Both the position numbers and the translations under genes were made by a program. From NCBI GenBank assembly GCA_030512335.1, contig JAULSU010000003.1, positions 2,232,001-2,296,000 on the forward strand: a stretch of DNA of 64,000 nt, given 5' to 3'. Below are positions 9,828 through 21,477 of this stretch, piece by piece (the first letter of the stretch is position 1; the number at the start of each line of letters is the position of its first letter). The notes under the pieces are model-generated. The model did not search any database and was not told where the DNA came from. It saw nothing but the letters and a program-made list of their open reading frames with translations. This DNA is from Immersiella caudata. Its lineage: Eukaryota; Ascomycota; Sordariomycetes; Sordariales; Lasiosphaeriaceae.

Positions 9828-11120
9828 ATGGCCTCAGAATCTCAACCTCTCAAGGGGAAAGCCAAAGTAGTGGACATCCATACGCACATGTACCCGCCTG
9901 AATACGTCAAAGTACTTGAATCTCGAAACATCATTCCCCTCGTCAGGAAGTTCCCCGGTGCGCCAGACCCCCGACTGGTCCTCCTCGATGCTGAAGTCCC
10001 CCTTCTCGAGTCCGCCCAGCAGGGCACCTCCGTCCTCCCGGGCCGACCTTTAACCCGCCACTTCTCCTCCCTCTACCAAAAAATCCACTTCATGGATACC
10101 CACCATATCGACATATCGGTCGGTATGTGCGATTCCTGCTGTTTTTTGCCCCTTCAGTCTTTTTGCCCTGATGTCTCAGGAGAAAGAGGAGGAGCGCCTC
10201 CTGAGACATGCAAACATTATCCTAAAATGGAAGTTAGTAGCTGACATCGACCACCAGTCTCCCTCGCCAACCCCTGGCTGGACTTCCTCCCGTCGGACCA
10301 GGCCTTCCCCTCCGCCAAGTCCATCAACGCCTCCTTCAGCTCCATGTGCGCCGTCCACCCCGGTCGCCTGTATTTCTTCGCCGCACTCCCTCTCACCGCA
10401 CCGACCCCCCAACTCCTCGATTGCATCTCCTCCATCTCATCCCTTCCTTATTGCCGCGGCGTCATCCTCGGTACCTCCGGCCTTGGCTCTGGCCTAGACG
10501 ATCCCGCCATCCTGCCAATCTTCTCCGCACTGGCAGATGCTGACCTGCCCATATTCCTCCACCCTCATTACGGCTTACCGAACTCTGTCTTCGGGCCTCG
10601 TTCCGCAGCAGGCGAATACGGCCACGTCCTTCCGCTAGCCTTGGGCTTCCCCATGGAAACAACTATTGCCGTAGCAAGAATGTTCCTTGCCGGTGTGTTT
10701 GACAAAGTACCGAACCTACGGATCATACTCGCTCACAGCGGAGGGACGTTGCCGTTCCTGGCGGGACGGATAGAGAGTTGCATCATGCATGATGGCCATT
10801 TGGTGAATGGGATGAAAAAGGGGGCAAGGAGGACGGTATGGGAGGTGTTGAGCACTCAGGTTTATTTGGATGCGGTGGTTTACGGGGAGGTAGGACTGAA
10901 GGCGGCAGTAGAAGCCTCAGGGGGGTCGGAACGGTTGATGTTTGGGACAGATCATCCCTTTTTTCCACCAGTGGGAGGCGAGGAGGGCGAGGAGGATGGG
11001 GAATGGGAGAGTGTTGGGTTGAATGTGAAGGCTGTGGTGAAGGTCATTGGGGAGGGAGAGGAGTATGAAGGGGTGATGGGGGGGAATGCTTTCAGCGTTC
11101 TGAGGTTGGAGGGTGAGTAG
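9828..11120 (+). CDS. ACMSD-family amidohydrolase, probable iso-orotate (5-carboxyuracil) decarboxylase
   Basis: Two exons (9828-10122 and 10258-11120) give 385 residues. Metal-binding features of the amidohydrolase superfamily are clear: H18-x-H20 (DIHTHMY), H200 and H202 (FLHPHYG), H258 (LAHSGG) and D330 (GTDHPFF). This is the ACMSD branch, which decarboxylates rather than hydrolyses. Fungal iso-orotate decarboxylases, which convert 5-carboxyuracil to uracil at the end of thymidine salvage, belong here. The head-to-head neighbour is a likely thymine-7-hydroxylase, which makes that substrate. Splicing restores the motif ISVSLANPWLDFL. A Gly/Glu-rich insertion follows the last metal ligand. 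The intron (135 nt) is long for this window and contains a 12-bp hairpin. ACMSD or another decarboxylase is the alternative. Confidence 0.82.
10123..10257 (+). other. Intron with perfect 12-bp hairpin
   Basis: The intron starts GTATGT, has a GCTGAC branch site and ends CCACCAG. Bases 10171-10182 (ATGTCTCAGGAG) are perfectly complementary to 10198-10209, leaving a 15-nt purine-rich loop. The hairpin would shorten the effective distance between the splice sites. Confidence 0.8.
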
Positions 11121-11284
11121 GGAAAAAGATGATGGAAGTTGTAAGTCTTTCTGAGATCAAAGCGGAGCATGCGAAGATCTAGACCCAGAATGGGAATCAT
11201 GTTCGGTCTCTCTGTCCACAAGGCTTGATACCTACAAATCTACCCCCTCTAGCCAACGACAATATCATGCACCCCTTGTATCCA

Positions 11285-12964
11285 TTATACAGCCCTCAAC
11301 TTGACCTTCCCCTTCTTCCTCTTCCCTCCCACCTCCCTCCTCTCTTCTACTTCTAGCAACGCCTCTCGCTTCTTCTCGCTCACCACCTTCAACGCATCCC
11401 TCAACACCCTCGACTCCAGATTCACCCCCTCCTCCTCCCACGCCTCCATCTTCCTACCCACTCTATTCTCAATCGCCAACACCAAATCCACATCCCTCTG
11501 CCCCACAAACGTCACCGCATCGCCCTTCCTTCCTGCTCTCGCCGTACGACCCACGCGGTGAATGTAGTCGTCCGGATCGCGGGGGATGTCGTAATTGATC
11601 ACTATTTTCACCTCGGGGATATCCAGGCCTCGAGCGGCCACATCCGTCGCAACAAGAATCCTCGCGGCCGAAGCGCGGAAGCGGCCTAGGTTGTCAATGC
11701 GCTGGCGCTGCGGCAGACGAGAATGCAACGCCGTGACACGGTGGTCTAGCAGACGTAACAAATGGTGCAAAAAGTCAGCGGTGGAGGTGCGGTTGCAAAA
11801 GATGATGATGGACTTGGAGACGTTCCCAGGTGTGAGCAGGAAGGTGTGCAGGTAGTGCTCGCGATGGGTGACGGGGACTTGGAGGTGGGTTTGGTGGAGG
11901 GTAGTGGGGATGGCGAGGACGGAGGTATCGACTTCGGCGGAGAAGACGGGCTGCCTACCCGGCTGGCGCGGCATGTCCTTGAGGGCGCGGACCTCGGGGG
12001 TCATGGTCGCGGTGAAGAGGAGGGTTTGGCGCTCAGAGGGGGGTGGCAGGGCGGAGAGGCATTCTTCAACGTCGGGGAGCATGCTGCCGGTGTGACCTGC
12101 GGCGAGGAGGCGGTCGGCTTCGTCGAGGACGACGAAGCGGACGCGGCGGAGACCGTAGGTGGTGTCTTCGCCTGACGTGCGGATGTGGTCTGCGAGGCGG
12201 CCCGGGGTGGCGATGACGAGGTGGGGACGCTGGGCGAGGGCGATGGCTTGGGCACGCATGTCGGCGCCGCCGGTGATGAGGATGGCTTTGAGGGACTGTG
12301 GGGAGGAGATGGCTTTGATTTGCTCGTAGATTTGGAGGGCCAGCTCTCGGGTGGGAGTGAGGATGACGCCGAAGATGGCAGAGGGGTCCTCGGCCCATTT
12401 TTGGAGGATGGGCACGGCGAAGGCAACGGTCTTGCCGGAACCGGTACGGCTGCCACCAATGCAGTCACGGCCCTTGAGGGTCTCGGGGATGGTTGCTTTT
12501 TGAATGCCGGTGGGTCGCTTGATGGCCAGGTTGGACAGGGCCTGGACCAGCCAGGGACGGACGCCGAGGGAGTCGAAGGTGGTGTCGGTATGGAGGGGGG
12601 CGGTAACCCCGGTGGCCGGGTCCGGGAGCTCGGTCTGGGCCTCAGGATGGGGTTTGGTTTTCTGCTCCTGCGCACGCTTTATGCGTGAAGGGGCGTTGAT
12701 GGAGATCTTGACGGGACGGATATCGGCGGCCGAGTCGGGCGACACCCGGCGCCGTTTCCTGGGTCCATGATTGTCCACCGAGTCCGACTCCGATCCCGAC
12801 TCCGGTTCTAAACCGAACAGCCCACTTTGCTCGTCACCGACTTCCTCCTCTGAAAAATCTGCGGCCGAATCCGACCCTGAGCGACTGTCACCCTCATCGA
12901 CGACGTCGTCGACCGGTTTCCTGGCTATGGCCTTTTTTGCCTTGGCAGGCGCTGTGGAAGGCAT
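11285..12964 (-). CDS. dbp8: DEAD-box RNA helicase Dbp8 (40S ribosome biogenesis)
   Basis: This 559-residue single-exon protein carries all DEAD-box motifs: the Q motif around LGVRPWLVQAL...PTGIQ, motif I GSRTGSGKT, Ia PTRELALQ, Ib ATPGRLADH, motif II DEAD in VLDEADRLL, motif III as TAT (family SAT), motif V ATDVAARGLDIP and motif VI HRVGRTARAGR. The first 110 residues are acidic and Ser-rich, then basic (RKRRR). The N-terminal acidic tail, IGGSRTGSGKT and Lys-rich C-terminus fit Dbp8, a nucleolar ATPase that acts with Esf2 in 18S rRNA processing. No intron is needed, and the ATG at 12964 opens the frame. Confidence 0.93.
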   Translation of the reverse strand: MPSTAPAKAKKAIARKPVDDVVDEGDSRSGSDSAADFSEEEVGDEQSGLFGLEPESGSESDSVDNHGPRKRRRVSPDSAADIRPVKISINAPSRIKRAQEQKTKPHPEAQTELPDPATGVTAPLHTDTTFDSLGVRPWLVQALSNLAIKRPTGIQKATIPETLKGRDCIGGSRTGSGKTVAFAVPILQKWAEDPSAIFGVILTPTRELALQIYEQIKAISSPQSLKAILITGGADMRAQAIALAQRPHLVIATPGRLADHIRTSGEDTTYGLRRVRFVVLDEADRLLAAGHTGSMLPDVEECLSALPPPSERQTLLFTATMTPEVRALKDMPRQPGRQPVFSAEVDTSVLAIPTTLHQTHLQVPVTHREHYLHTFLLTPGNVSKSIIIFCNRTSTADFLHHLLRLLDHRVTALHSRLPQRQRIDNLGRFRASAARILVATDVAARGLDIPEVKIVINYDIPRDPDDYIHRVGRTARAGRKGDAVTFVGQRDVDLVLAIENRVGRKMEAWEEEGVNLESRVLRDALKVVSEKKREALLEVEERREVGGKRKKGKVKLRAV

Positions 12965-15512
12965 AGCGGCGCTTTTTCTCCTTTTCTTTTTTTGTCGATG
13001 CTATTTTCTGATAGTCGCGGGTCCAGAATACACGGCCAATGGGGAAATGTGCGAATTGTCAGCCAATTTCTGCCTCAAAGCATCATCAGAAACCTTGACG
13101 AAAATTGAGATGTCTTTTCGCTGCCTTTTTTCTTGACCATTTTCACCCCACACCCATTAGGGTTCGCCCAATCAGATAACTATATCGGGATTGCAGATAC
13201 TGACCCCACCTTGGACTGGTGCGACTTTATGCTGTGTTTCCTCCATTTTCACAACGCCCAGAGCTATCACAATGGCATTTGCAGGTCAAATGGCCTGTGC
13301 AAAGTTGCCGTCGCAAGAAAGGGGACGCGTAAAGGGGTAATCTGAGGAGCCACACCATAGCTGCAACGCGAGTGTCTATAGCTTACCGACTTATCGTCAA
13401 AACGCCGCCTGATCCCTTAGCTATATTTTTCGAGGTTCATTATGCGTCTCCCGCCTCACTTTCTGGGTCTGCCAGCCCGTCAGCACACTTCTCGGCTCAT
13501 TGCGCCTGGCCCTTCACAAGCAGTAAGACTGCAACGGCATTGCAGGGTATAGTTTTCATGTTTATCTGGAAAGAAAAGTGGATCGCAAACGGCTTCCACT
13601 TGTGCGGGTCGTCTGAAACGACCCGAAGCGCTGGCCAACCGCAAGGCTGGGCGCTTACACGCAGGCGTGCTGCGCTAGGTTGGGCCAGCTTGGTGACAGA
13701 TTTGGCTCCCGGCTTCGTCACTCGCCTGCCCTCTTGAGGTCGTGGGCGCTTGGGAAAGACGGCCGCGAACCAGGAAGCTCAGAGCACCAACGTCGATCAT
13801 CTCAACCTTCTGTGTGGACATGCACCGAAGAGCGGGCTGCAGCGACAAGGGCGCCAGATCGTAAGAGAGACTGTTGATATCTCCGTGGCGGCCAGTTGCC
13901 CAGTGGAAAGGATGCCGACAGGGAGGGGAATTAATCTGCCTGGGACCCAGAATCCAATTGCCTTTGTGGCAATGGTCTGAGAATTTGGGGGATGCAACTC
14001 CTGTCGACCACTAAACTTGGGAATGCTTATTCGGCGAACCCTCGAGCACCCCAAGGGCCCCCAAAGGATTTCATGATTGGAACCAAGTTGTGGAAGCCTC
14101 GACTGGCGAGTCCCTAGGAGCCATCCCCGCAGATACCTGCCATCCGGCACAGTACGGAAACCAGACCTGGTGGGGTCGGGCCTGGGCTCTGGATGCTTGT
14201 GTCTGCATCTGTAGGCGCTCATATGCAAAGCACGTTGACAAGCACGCTTTGGTGGACGGTGACTGAGGTGACAGCGGATACGTGTGACCAGCAAACCCCC
14301 TCGGTTCGAATCTCTGGCCGCTCACGTCACTTGCGACAACAGGCGGAAATCAATGATCAGCCCCGACACAGTGTGCCCTTGTTGAGCAGACACTCGACGG
14401 AGTTTTGAAGCAGCGGTTTGGAGAGGCATGGTGCTGGTGGGTGCTACTTCCCCGACGGGGTGTTCGAGGCGTGCCTGGGTGCATAGATGCGGCCAGTGAG
14501 AGGCCTGATCGCGGCGTACTGGCTCTGGGTGGTGAATTCTTGGGCGAAGCGGCGCAGAACTAAGATGTGATCACCCACCCTTGCATGCCTGCCAGTGATG
14601 AAAGTTGCGTGGAAATAACCGATTGAACGAGTTCTAGCTCATCGCGGCATCTGCTGGTGCTCATCTCAAGAACCGACAGCTTCGAGACTTCAAGTCCTAG
14701 AGAACTTGAAGGCAAGAGAAGAAGAGGGGCAGAGGGCCAAAATCTACGGGCGCTGGGAGTTCCAGGTCAACCTGGTCGCTCTTTTGTCAGAGCTGCCCTG
14801 TCTGCGGGCCCCTGGTGGGCCTATCACATCAGGGCCCCGCCAAGTCACCTGGGGCGGACGGTGCGAGGCGAGCTACGGGGGGGGGGCCTGAACAAGCCCG
14901 TTGGCAACCCGAGGAGTTTAACTTCCCCCCACCTACTTCGCCCGCACTTCCCAACACCATCACCATCAACTGCAGTATTCCATCCAGCAGCGACGGTATG
15001 GATTGACGAGCGAACCGACAACACCCTCATCCCTCCCAAGACGCCCAGTATTTGCCGATCGTGCAACCAAAAGCTGCCTCGCGACGTCAGTCAACACAGT
15101 CAGACGCGAGCCCACCTTGCACATCGCCGACCACTGCATCAAGCGCTGGGTCGCCAGTCGTGGGTCGCCCACCTCAGCTGCAGCATTGCTCCGAGCCAAA
15201 AGGCTCCAATCCCCCGACGTGCGTCTGGGTCGCCGCTTGCACTGCCGTTGTGCCGCCTTTCGCTCAATCCCAGCTGTAACCTGCATCTTCTATCGCAGTA
15301 GGGCCAGACTTGACTCGGGTTCTGTCAGCTTGTCACTTCGGCCCTATTATCCCAGCCAACATCTACTGGCAGCTCGCCAGAAGAGACCATCCAGCCAGCC
15401 TTTCTACCTAAACACAGGTCACCACATCGCAATCTCTCTGACGCTCACAACTTCGTCGAACTGCAGTAAGGCGACTGACAAGTCCATTGCCTCGCGACCA
15501 CGCCCGCTGGCC
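12965..15512. other. 2.5 kb divergent intergenic region and probable long leader of the MAPKK gene
   Basis: The region separates divergently transcribed dbp8 and mkk1. Open frames on both strands overlap and show no domain. From about 14930 to 15510 the plus strand is rich in C and in CAC/ATC/TCC triplets, resembling a long 5' UTR of the MAPKK gene. A T-loop-like GGTTCGAATC at 14302 has no flanking stem and is not a tRNA. Confidence 0.45.
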
Positions 15513-17435
15513 ATGGTCGATTTTGAGACCACGAGCGGCGATAACGCTGCTCCTCGTGTATGAATCCAATACTTCTCCTTGGTCCTTTTTCCCGTGATCC
15601 CGTCTTCTCCCTATTACTGCTCGCGTGCCGGCGCTTGCTTCCTCAATCGCGGAAGCGTACCGGGTTCCCATCCGAGACCACCGAACTGACGTCCCTGTCC
15701 CTCTTTTCTGTGTGCCTGTCCATCGCTGACAATCGATTCACAACCAAAGCCCGCAAACCCCGTCTTGGAACTCCCCCAGAAAGCCTCAACTCCGGTCCCC
15801 ACGATGTCCTCTCCCGCTCCCCTTCTTCGACCGGCCATCCCCGGCGCCCGCCCGGGTGGCCGCGCACCACGTCTCGGGCTTGCAATCCCCCCGTCTCCTA
15901 ATGCCAAACCAGTAGGCAACTCAGGAGCTCCAGGTCGTACTCTCCCCGTCCTGCATCTCGCCACACCGATGGGCAGCTCTGTCACACCACAAGAGCAGCA
16001 AGGTCGACCCGCGGTGGTGCAAGGCATGAGTGCCAGCGGAGGCAGCGAGAGCAGCGCGGCTCATAGCAGGAGCGGCAGCTTCGGGCCTCTCGATGGCCGC
16101 GGCAGCATTCCCACCAGCGCTGGGTCCCAGTATAGCGCACTCTCCTTTGCTAGCCAGTATGGAATTGGAAGCAATGGACTCGGCGCATTGAGGAACCATG
16201 GAACGCCAGACCCGGTTTCTGCCGTTGGCTCTCTTTACTCTAATGCAAGTGAAGGAGGTGTTGATATGGAGAGGGATGGAAGCTTGCATGGCCTGGAGAA
16301 TTTCGATAAGCTCAGTCTGGAGAAGGCCATGACGTTAGATGTGGAGGATTTGGACGATGAGGGGTGGAGAATCGCCAGCCACGAGAAGAGGATTATTGAA
16401 TTAGGCTCACTTGGAGAAGGTGCAGGAGGCGCCGTGACAAGGTGCAAACTCAAGGGCGGGAAAACCATTTTTGCTCTCAAGGTTCGCCAGTCCCCTGGGA
16501 GATTTTGATGTTGGGGAGGATGTCATGGCCCACTAACAACTCGTCTAGATCATCACGACGAACCCGGATCCCGACGTCAAGAAGCAGATTTTTCGCGAGC
16601 TAGGCTTCAACAAGGAGTGCGCATCAGAACATATTTGTCGGTACTATGGCGCGTTTCCAGATCCCTCGACAGCAACCATTTCCATTGCCATGGAATTTTG
16701 CGAAGGTGGATCGCTCGACAGCATCTACAAAGAGGTTAAGAGACTTGGCGGTCGCACAGGAGAGAAGGTCCTGGGTAAAGTGGCCGAAGGCGTACTTCAC
16801 GGCCTGACGTATCTGCACAGCAAAAAGATCATCCACCGCGACATCAAGCCTAGCAACATCTTGCTGTGCCGGAACGGCGACGTTAAATTGTGCGACTTCG
16901 GTGTCTCGGGTGACTTCGGAACTAAGGGCGAGGCAAACACGTTCATCGGCACCAGCTATTACATGGCTCCGGAGCGTATCACTGGCCAGTCGTACACTAT
17001 TACGTCCGATGTTTGGTCTACAGGTGTCACACTACTTGAGGTTGCTCAACATCGCTTCCCATTCCCCGCCGATGGAACCGAAATGCAGCCTAGGGCTGGT
17101 CTCATCGATCTTCTGACATATATCGTCCGTCAACCGATTCCCAAGCTTAAAGATGAGCCAGATGCCAATATTATCTGGAGCGACAACTTCAAGTACTTCA
17201 TCGAGTGTTGGTATGTATTTTCATACGGTGCACGCTTGTATTCCTGATCACTGACACCACCTCTAGCCTCGAGAAAGATCCCAGCCGAAGAGCGAGCCCG
17301 TGGCGCATGCTCGACCACCCGTGGATGTTAGATATGCGCTCTAAGCGTGTAAACATGAGCCGATATCTTTCACAGGTCTGGGGCTGGGACGAGCAACCAA
17401 CTGAGCCGCCGCAGGCTTCACAAACACAAGCGTAA
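15513..17435 (+). CDS. mkk1: MAP kinase kinase Mkk1/2-type (cell wall integrity pathway)
   Basis: Four exons (15513-15557, 15750-16481, 16549-17210, 17267-17435) give 535 residues. The protein has a Ser/Gly/Pro-rich N-terminus, then a kinase domain from about residue 240: Gly-rich loop LGEGAGGAV, catalytic IHRDIKPSN, DFG in LCDFGVSG, activation-loop Thr in GEANTFIGT, and APE in YYMAPERI. The DVEDL...W segment and SQVWGWDEQ tail match Mkk1/MkkA/MEK-1, which relays Bck1 signals to Slt2/Mpk1. Intron 1 (192 nt) has a GTATGA donor, a GCTGAC branch and an AAG acceptor; it joins MVDFETTSGDNAAPR to PANPVLELPQK. If it is not spliced, translation would begin at ATG 15804 and lack 33 residues. Introns 2 and 3 are clear. 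Confidence 0.92.
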
Positions 17436-18689
17436 CTTGCGGAGCTTTGCTATCTTGAGCTTTCCCGAGCTCTTGGCACAACAGTTGGAACGCCACTGAG
17501 AAGGACTCCGTCATCGGACAAACCATGGATGTCAGACGTGAACCGAGACCCCATCTTAGCGAATAACGGCTGATGGGCCTCTTTCTACGATGTGGTCCGC
17601 CTCTATGAAATCTCTCAAGTGGCGGCGCCGAATATGCAGGGCGATATCAGAATAGGAAACAGCAGTCAGCCACGGGAAAGTGAATTAACAGGGAAGGAAG
17701 GGAGTGGAACGGGGCCTCGTCATACTTCAGGGGCAATGGGATACCTTTCAGGATGTTGGGCGGCATGTTTGTGGCTCGTTCGGTGGCGGCGGTGATGGAT
17801 TGAAGATTTATGAAAAGAGATACATCTGCTTCCTTATTATCACTGAGGACCTAAAGTATCCACTGGGACTGTGGCGTACAACTTCTTTTTGTTGACATTC
17901 ATGAGTTTTCTTGATTCTAGCGACTTCAATAGCTCTGTCAGGAAAACCGCTGTGCGGTAGCGTAGTCGGGCATATCTGTCAGCAAATATGAAACTTCATC
18001 TTCCACCTCCCTTTCTGCCTGCTAGCAACGAACATATGATAGGCGCTCAAGCTTGCATGGAGACCATTCTCATGCAAATCTACGACAACAGCATCACGTC
18101 AGAGTAAAGCGTATCTATACACAGTGCCTCATTCCTGTCTACCTGTCCTGTTCTACAACACAGAAAATGGGTATCTCGAAATGCTTCCCACGGTATCATA
18201 TCGCGTCATCGCCAATCCTAATTTTCTTTACCCCAACGCCTGGAATGCAGAGCAGATGCTGCGCAAAGAACTGCCGAGAGGACAAACTATTATTGTAACC
18301 ACCCAACTCCTCAAGATGCATAATCCATCCCAACGCCGCGATCTGCCTGGATCCGCCAGAATTTTTCTGTTTCTTTTTTTGATGATATCAATAATAAATA
18401 TATGGATTGATCCGTGTGATGCAAGAGACCCCATCAATAATATCCCACGGATGGCATCAGATATCTCCAGAGAATCTGATTCCCGGAGCAGATCGTCACA
18501 GCAAGGAGGCCGTTGATGTCGAATGAAGCACCAGGTATGATACAGAAGACCATGTAGCATGTCGTAAAGTGCAAGTCCGAAACATGAGCGAAGCCAAACA
18601 GTGGCAGTTGCCAATGCCGACGATAGACAATCGAGGAGTAAAACGTTACACCAACTAGAAGACCAGGTGTGAAAGTGAGAACTAGCGCA
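17436..18689. other. Intergenic region between convergent mkk1 and pus7
   Basis: The stretch holds the 3' UTRs of both flanking genes and AT-rich patches around 18360-18430. Open frames here lack ATG starts or domains. No RNA gene was recognised. Confidence 0.45.
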
Positions 18690-21440
18690 TCAGGCGGCCT
18701 CCGACGGGGGCTGCGAACCGGCGCGGGCGAAAGTGGCACACGAGGGGCGCATGGCATGGCCGCTGGCTGAAGACGACGGGCGGGACAGCTCACCACCGGT
18801 GGTGCCCATCAACTCTCTGAGGACGATGGTAGCATAGTTGCTGCACTTCAACTGGAACTTCAAGACGACAGCGATCTTGTTGGAACCGGGGTTGTTGGCG
18901 ATCTCGTGGCTGAAATCGCTGACCGACAGGATCGGGTTATCCGATGGCTTGCGGAAGGTTGGCACCGTGATCCTGCCAATCTTGGTAGCAACAGGGGGAT
19001 CTTCCGTCTTGACGTTGCCATTATCCTCAGGCTTGGGAACAGTCGCGGTCGGCAGCATGCCGCCGTACCAATTCATGGGACCAGCCTTTCCAGTCTCGGT
19101 ACTACCGCTCAAGACACCGTCCTCCAACGTCGGGATGTCCTCCGAATTGGCGTTCGGAAACTGAACCTGGGGGGCCCCGAAGTGACCAAGAAAGAGCGGA
19201 GAGGGAGTAGGAACACTGGACTTCGCCAGAGACTCGTAGTACGCCTCTGACACGCTCTTGGGAGCCTCATTCATGATCATAGCAGGGGCAGAAGGGACGT
19301 CGTTCATCGCTACTTCCTCCGGAGCACTCTCGTTCGTGACATCGGTGAGAGACTTGGATGGCCACTTGATATCCTCACCGCCAGCAACCGTGCTAGCCTC
19401 CTTCACCTCATTCTCGATGGTGTCGTGATGACGCATGAGCTTAGCACGCTTGTCACTGCCATCCATACCAGTCTGAACCCAAGTTTCCTTGATGGTGTTA
19501 GCCCCATCAGGCGACGGAGACTCCGATGCTTTGCGGCGCCTATCCTCCGCCATGATGGCGTCATACTGGGCAGGATTTTGCGCGAAGTTCTGCCACTGAG
19601 CGACTGCGGCAGCAACTTCCGGGGATTGTGTAGATGGTGTCCCATTGTCGAGACGGTAATTCAGGTGGATGGCCTTGGCGGCCTCAAGCTTCTTGTTGTG
19701 GTTGCAAATGTCCAGATCAGTCGGATACATCTGCTGGGTGTCATCCGAGTAGAGCCGGATGGCATACTCAGGCTCAGTGATGAATCGTCCGATCAAGTGG
19801 CGATAATTTCCGCTCAGACTGAACTCCTTGTTACGGCGGCGCATGTCGTACGGGTGAAGGCCACCATTCTCTTTCCGGCCCATAAATTCTTCGTAGTACT
19901 CGCCAATATCGTTGGCTGGGTATGTGACGTCGAAGCCAGGTGTCGGCAAGACAACATCAAAGATGGTATACTTACCAGAGGCAATGTCCTCAGCAGTCAA
20001 AGGACGGGCCTGTGCGTAGTAGAGCTCCTCATCATCCGCAGCATCATCCACAACGTCGGCATCACGAGGATCACGCTCGGCCGTGGGGCTGTCCTTGCGA
20101 CCACTAAGCACAAGATCCCCCTCAATGACTGCAGCTCCGTACTTGGACCAACGACGACTGGCAACGAAATTCCAGACATAAGATTGGTACGCGTGGATGT
20201 ACATCATGCGCATGCCGCGGGTGATGCTGAGAATGGCGCCCTGGAAGTCCTTGGGACTCTTGCTGAGGTGGCGGATAATCGCAAACTCGGAACTAAAGCG
20301 CTTGGGAAGAAACTCGAGAGCTTTGGCGGCATTCTTTGTTGCCTTCCAAGTGGCGATGGCCTTCGCACGGTTGAAATCGTCACGATTGTTGTCGCTTGCA
20401 GGCCCATGGCCATGGGGCATTCGACCGTCAAGTACGTCCTGGAAGTACTGTTCCTCCACGTTCAGGATGTCATCGATGGCGCTTTCGAAGTCACCCTTCA
20501 GAATCTTCATGCCCAGTGTGTGGGTTCCGATGCTATAGGTTCCGAAACGCTGAAGGCCAAAGTAGTTGAGGTAGCCATGATGCTTCAGGTACGCAAGGCC
20601 GGTCTCGACAGATGACTGAATCATCTTCATGCGCTGCTCAACAGCTACGTCCGTGGCACCAGGGCCGAGTGGCTCGCAATTCTTGAGCGTGATGACAAAC
20701 TCGTTTCCACCGTGCTGGCCGAGCTGGAGAGGCTCTTTTGAATGCTGAAAGTGTCCGACCTTGACGTTCGGGAGTCGCGAGTTGAGCCAGATCATGTTGC
20801 CCTTGCGCTGGCGGAAAACGCTAACGCGTTGGACTGTGGCAGCACGGCGGTCCTTAGTACCAGCAAACCCAAAGTTGGATGCCTTGATCTTCAAGAGGCG
20901 CGCAATGGTATTGATGGCGTCCATCGTGTCCTTGTTCTCTTTGTAGAGAGTGAACTGGAGGTAATCACCACCCAGTGCGTTGAAACTTTGGCCAAACTCT
21001 CTTCTTGAACGATTCCCATCACGGCGGGAGTTTTGACCTTTACCACCTGCGGATTTGGCAGGCATGGCGGTGATGATACCGGTGCTATCAGCGAGAGTCT
21101 CAAGCCGACTCTCAAAAACACGTCGAATTTCCTTCAGCTGGTTAGCGATATTTGAAGGGAGTTATGAGATGGGGATTGCCAACCTGGTGAACTGCGGCCC
21201 GTTGCGATCTGTCAGCGATGGGATCGAACACCACGCTGCGCTCTTCAGGAGACATGTGCGTTTTGGCTTGAACGTTGGTGTCCAGCGCAACCAGCTTCTC
21301 AGCGGTAGCTTCACCAATCAAGTCGGCGACCGCCCTTTTGTCCTCGTCAGAGATGGCCTTCATCGCGGGCTGCTCACCAGGGCGAAAGCCACTGGGCCGA
21401 GGCTCAAACTCGGGCCTAGCAACGACCCGGTCACCTCGGA

Positions 21441-21477
<37 letters not shown>

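Noticed and set aside
14297..14320. GGTTCGAATC T-loop-like sequence, possible tRNA
   Set aside because: The bases on either side do not form a T-stem, and no acceptor or anticodon stem is found nearby.
18124..18516. 130-codon plus-strand frame in the mkk1-pus7 gap
   Set aside because: It opens with GTG, has no domain, and lies where 3' UTRs are expected.
19425..20615. Long open frame of 396 codons on the plus strand
   Set aside because: It lies wholly antisense to the conserved Pus7 exon 4 and has no domain; it is a shadow frame of a GC-rich gene.
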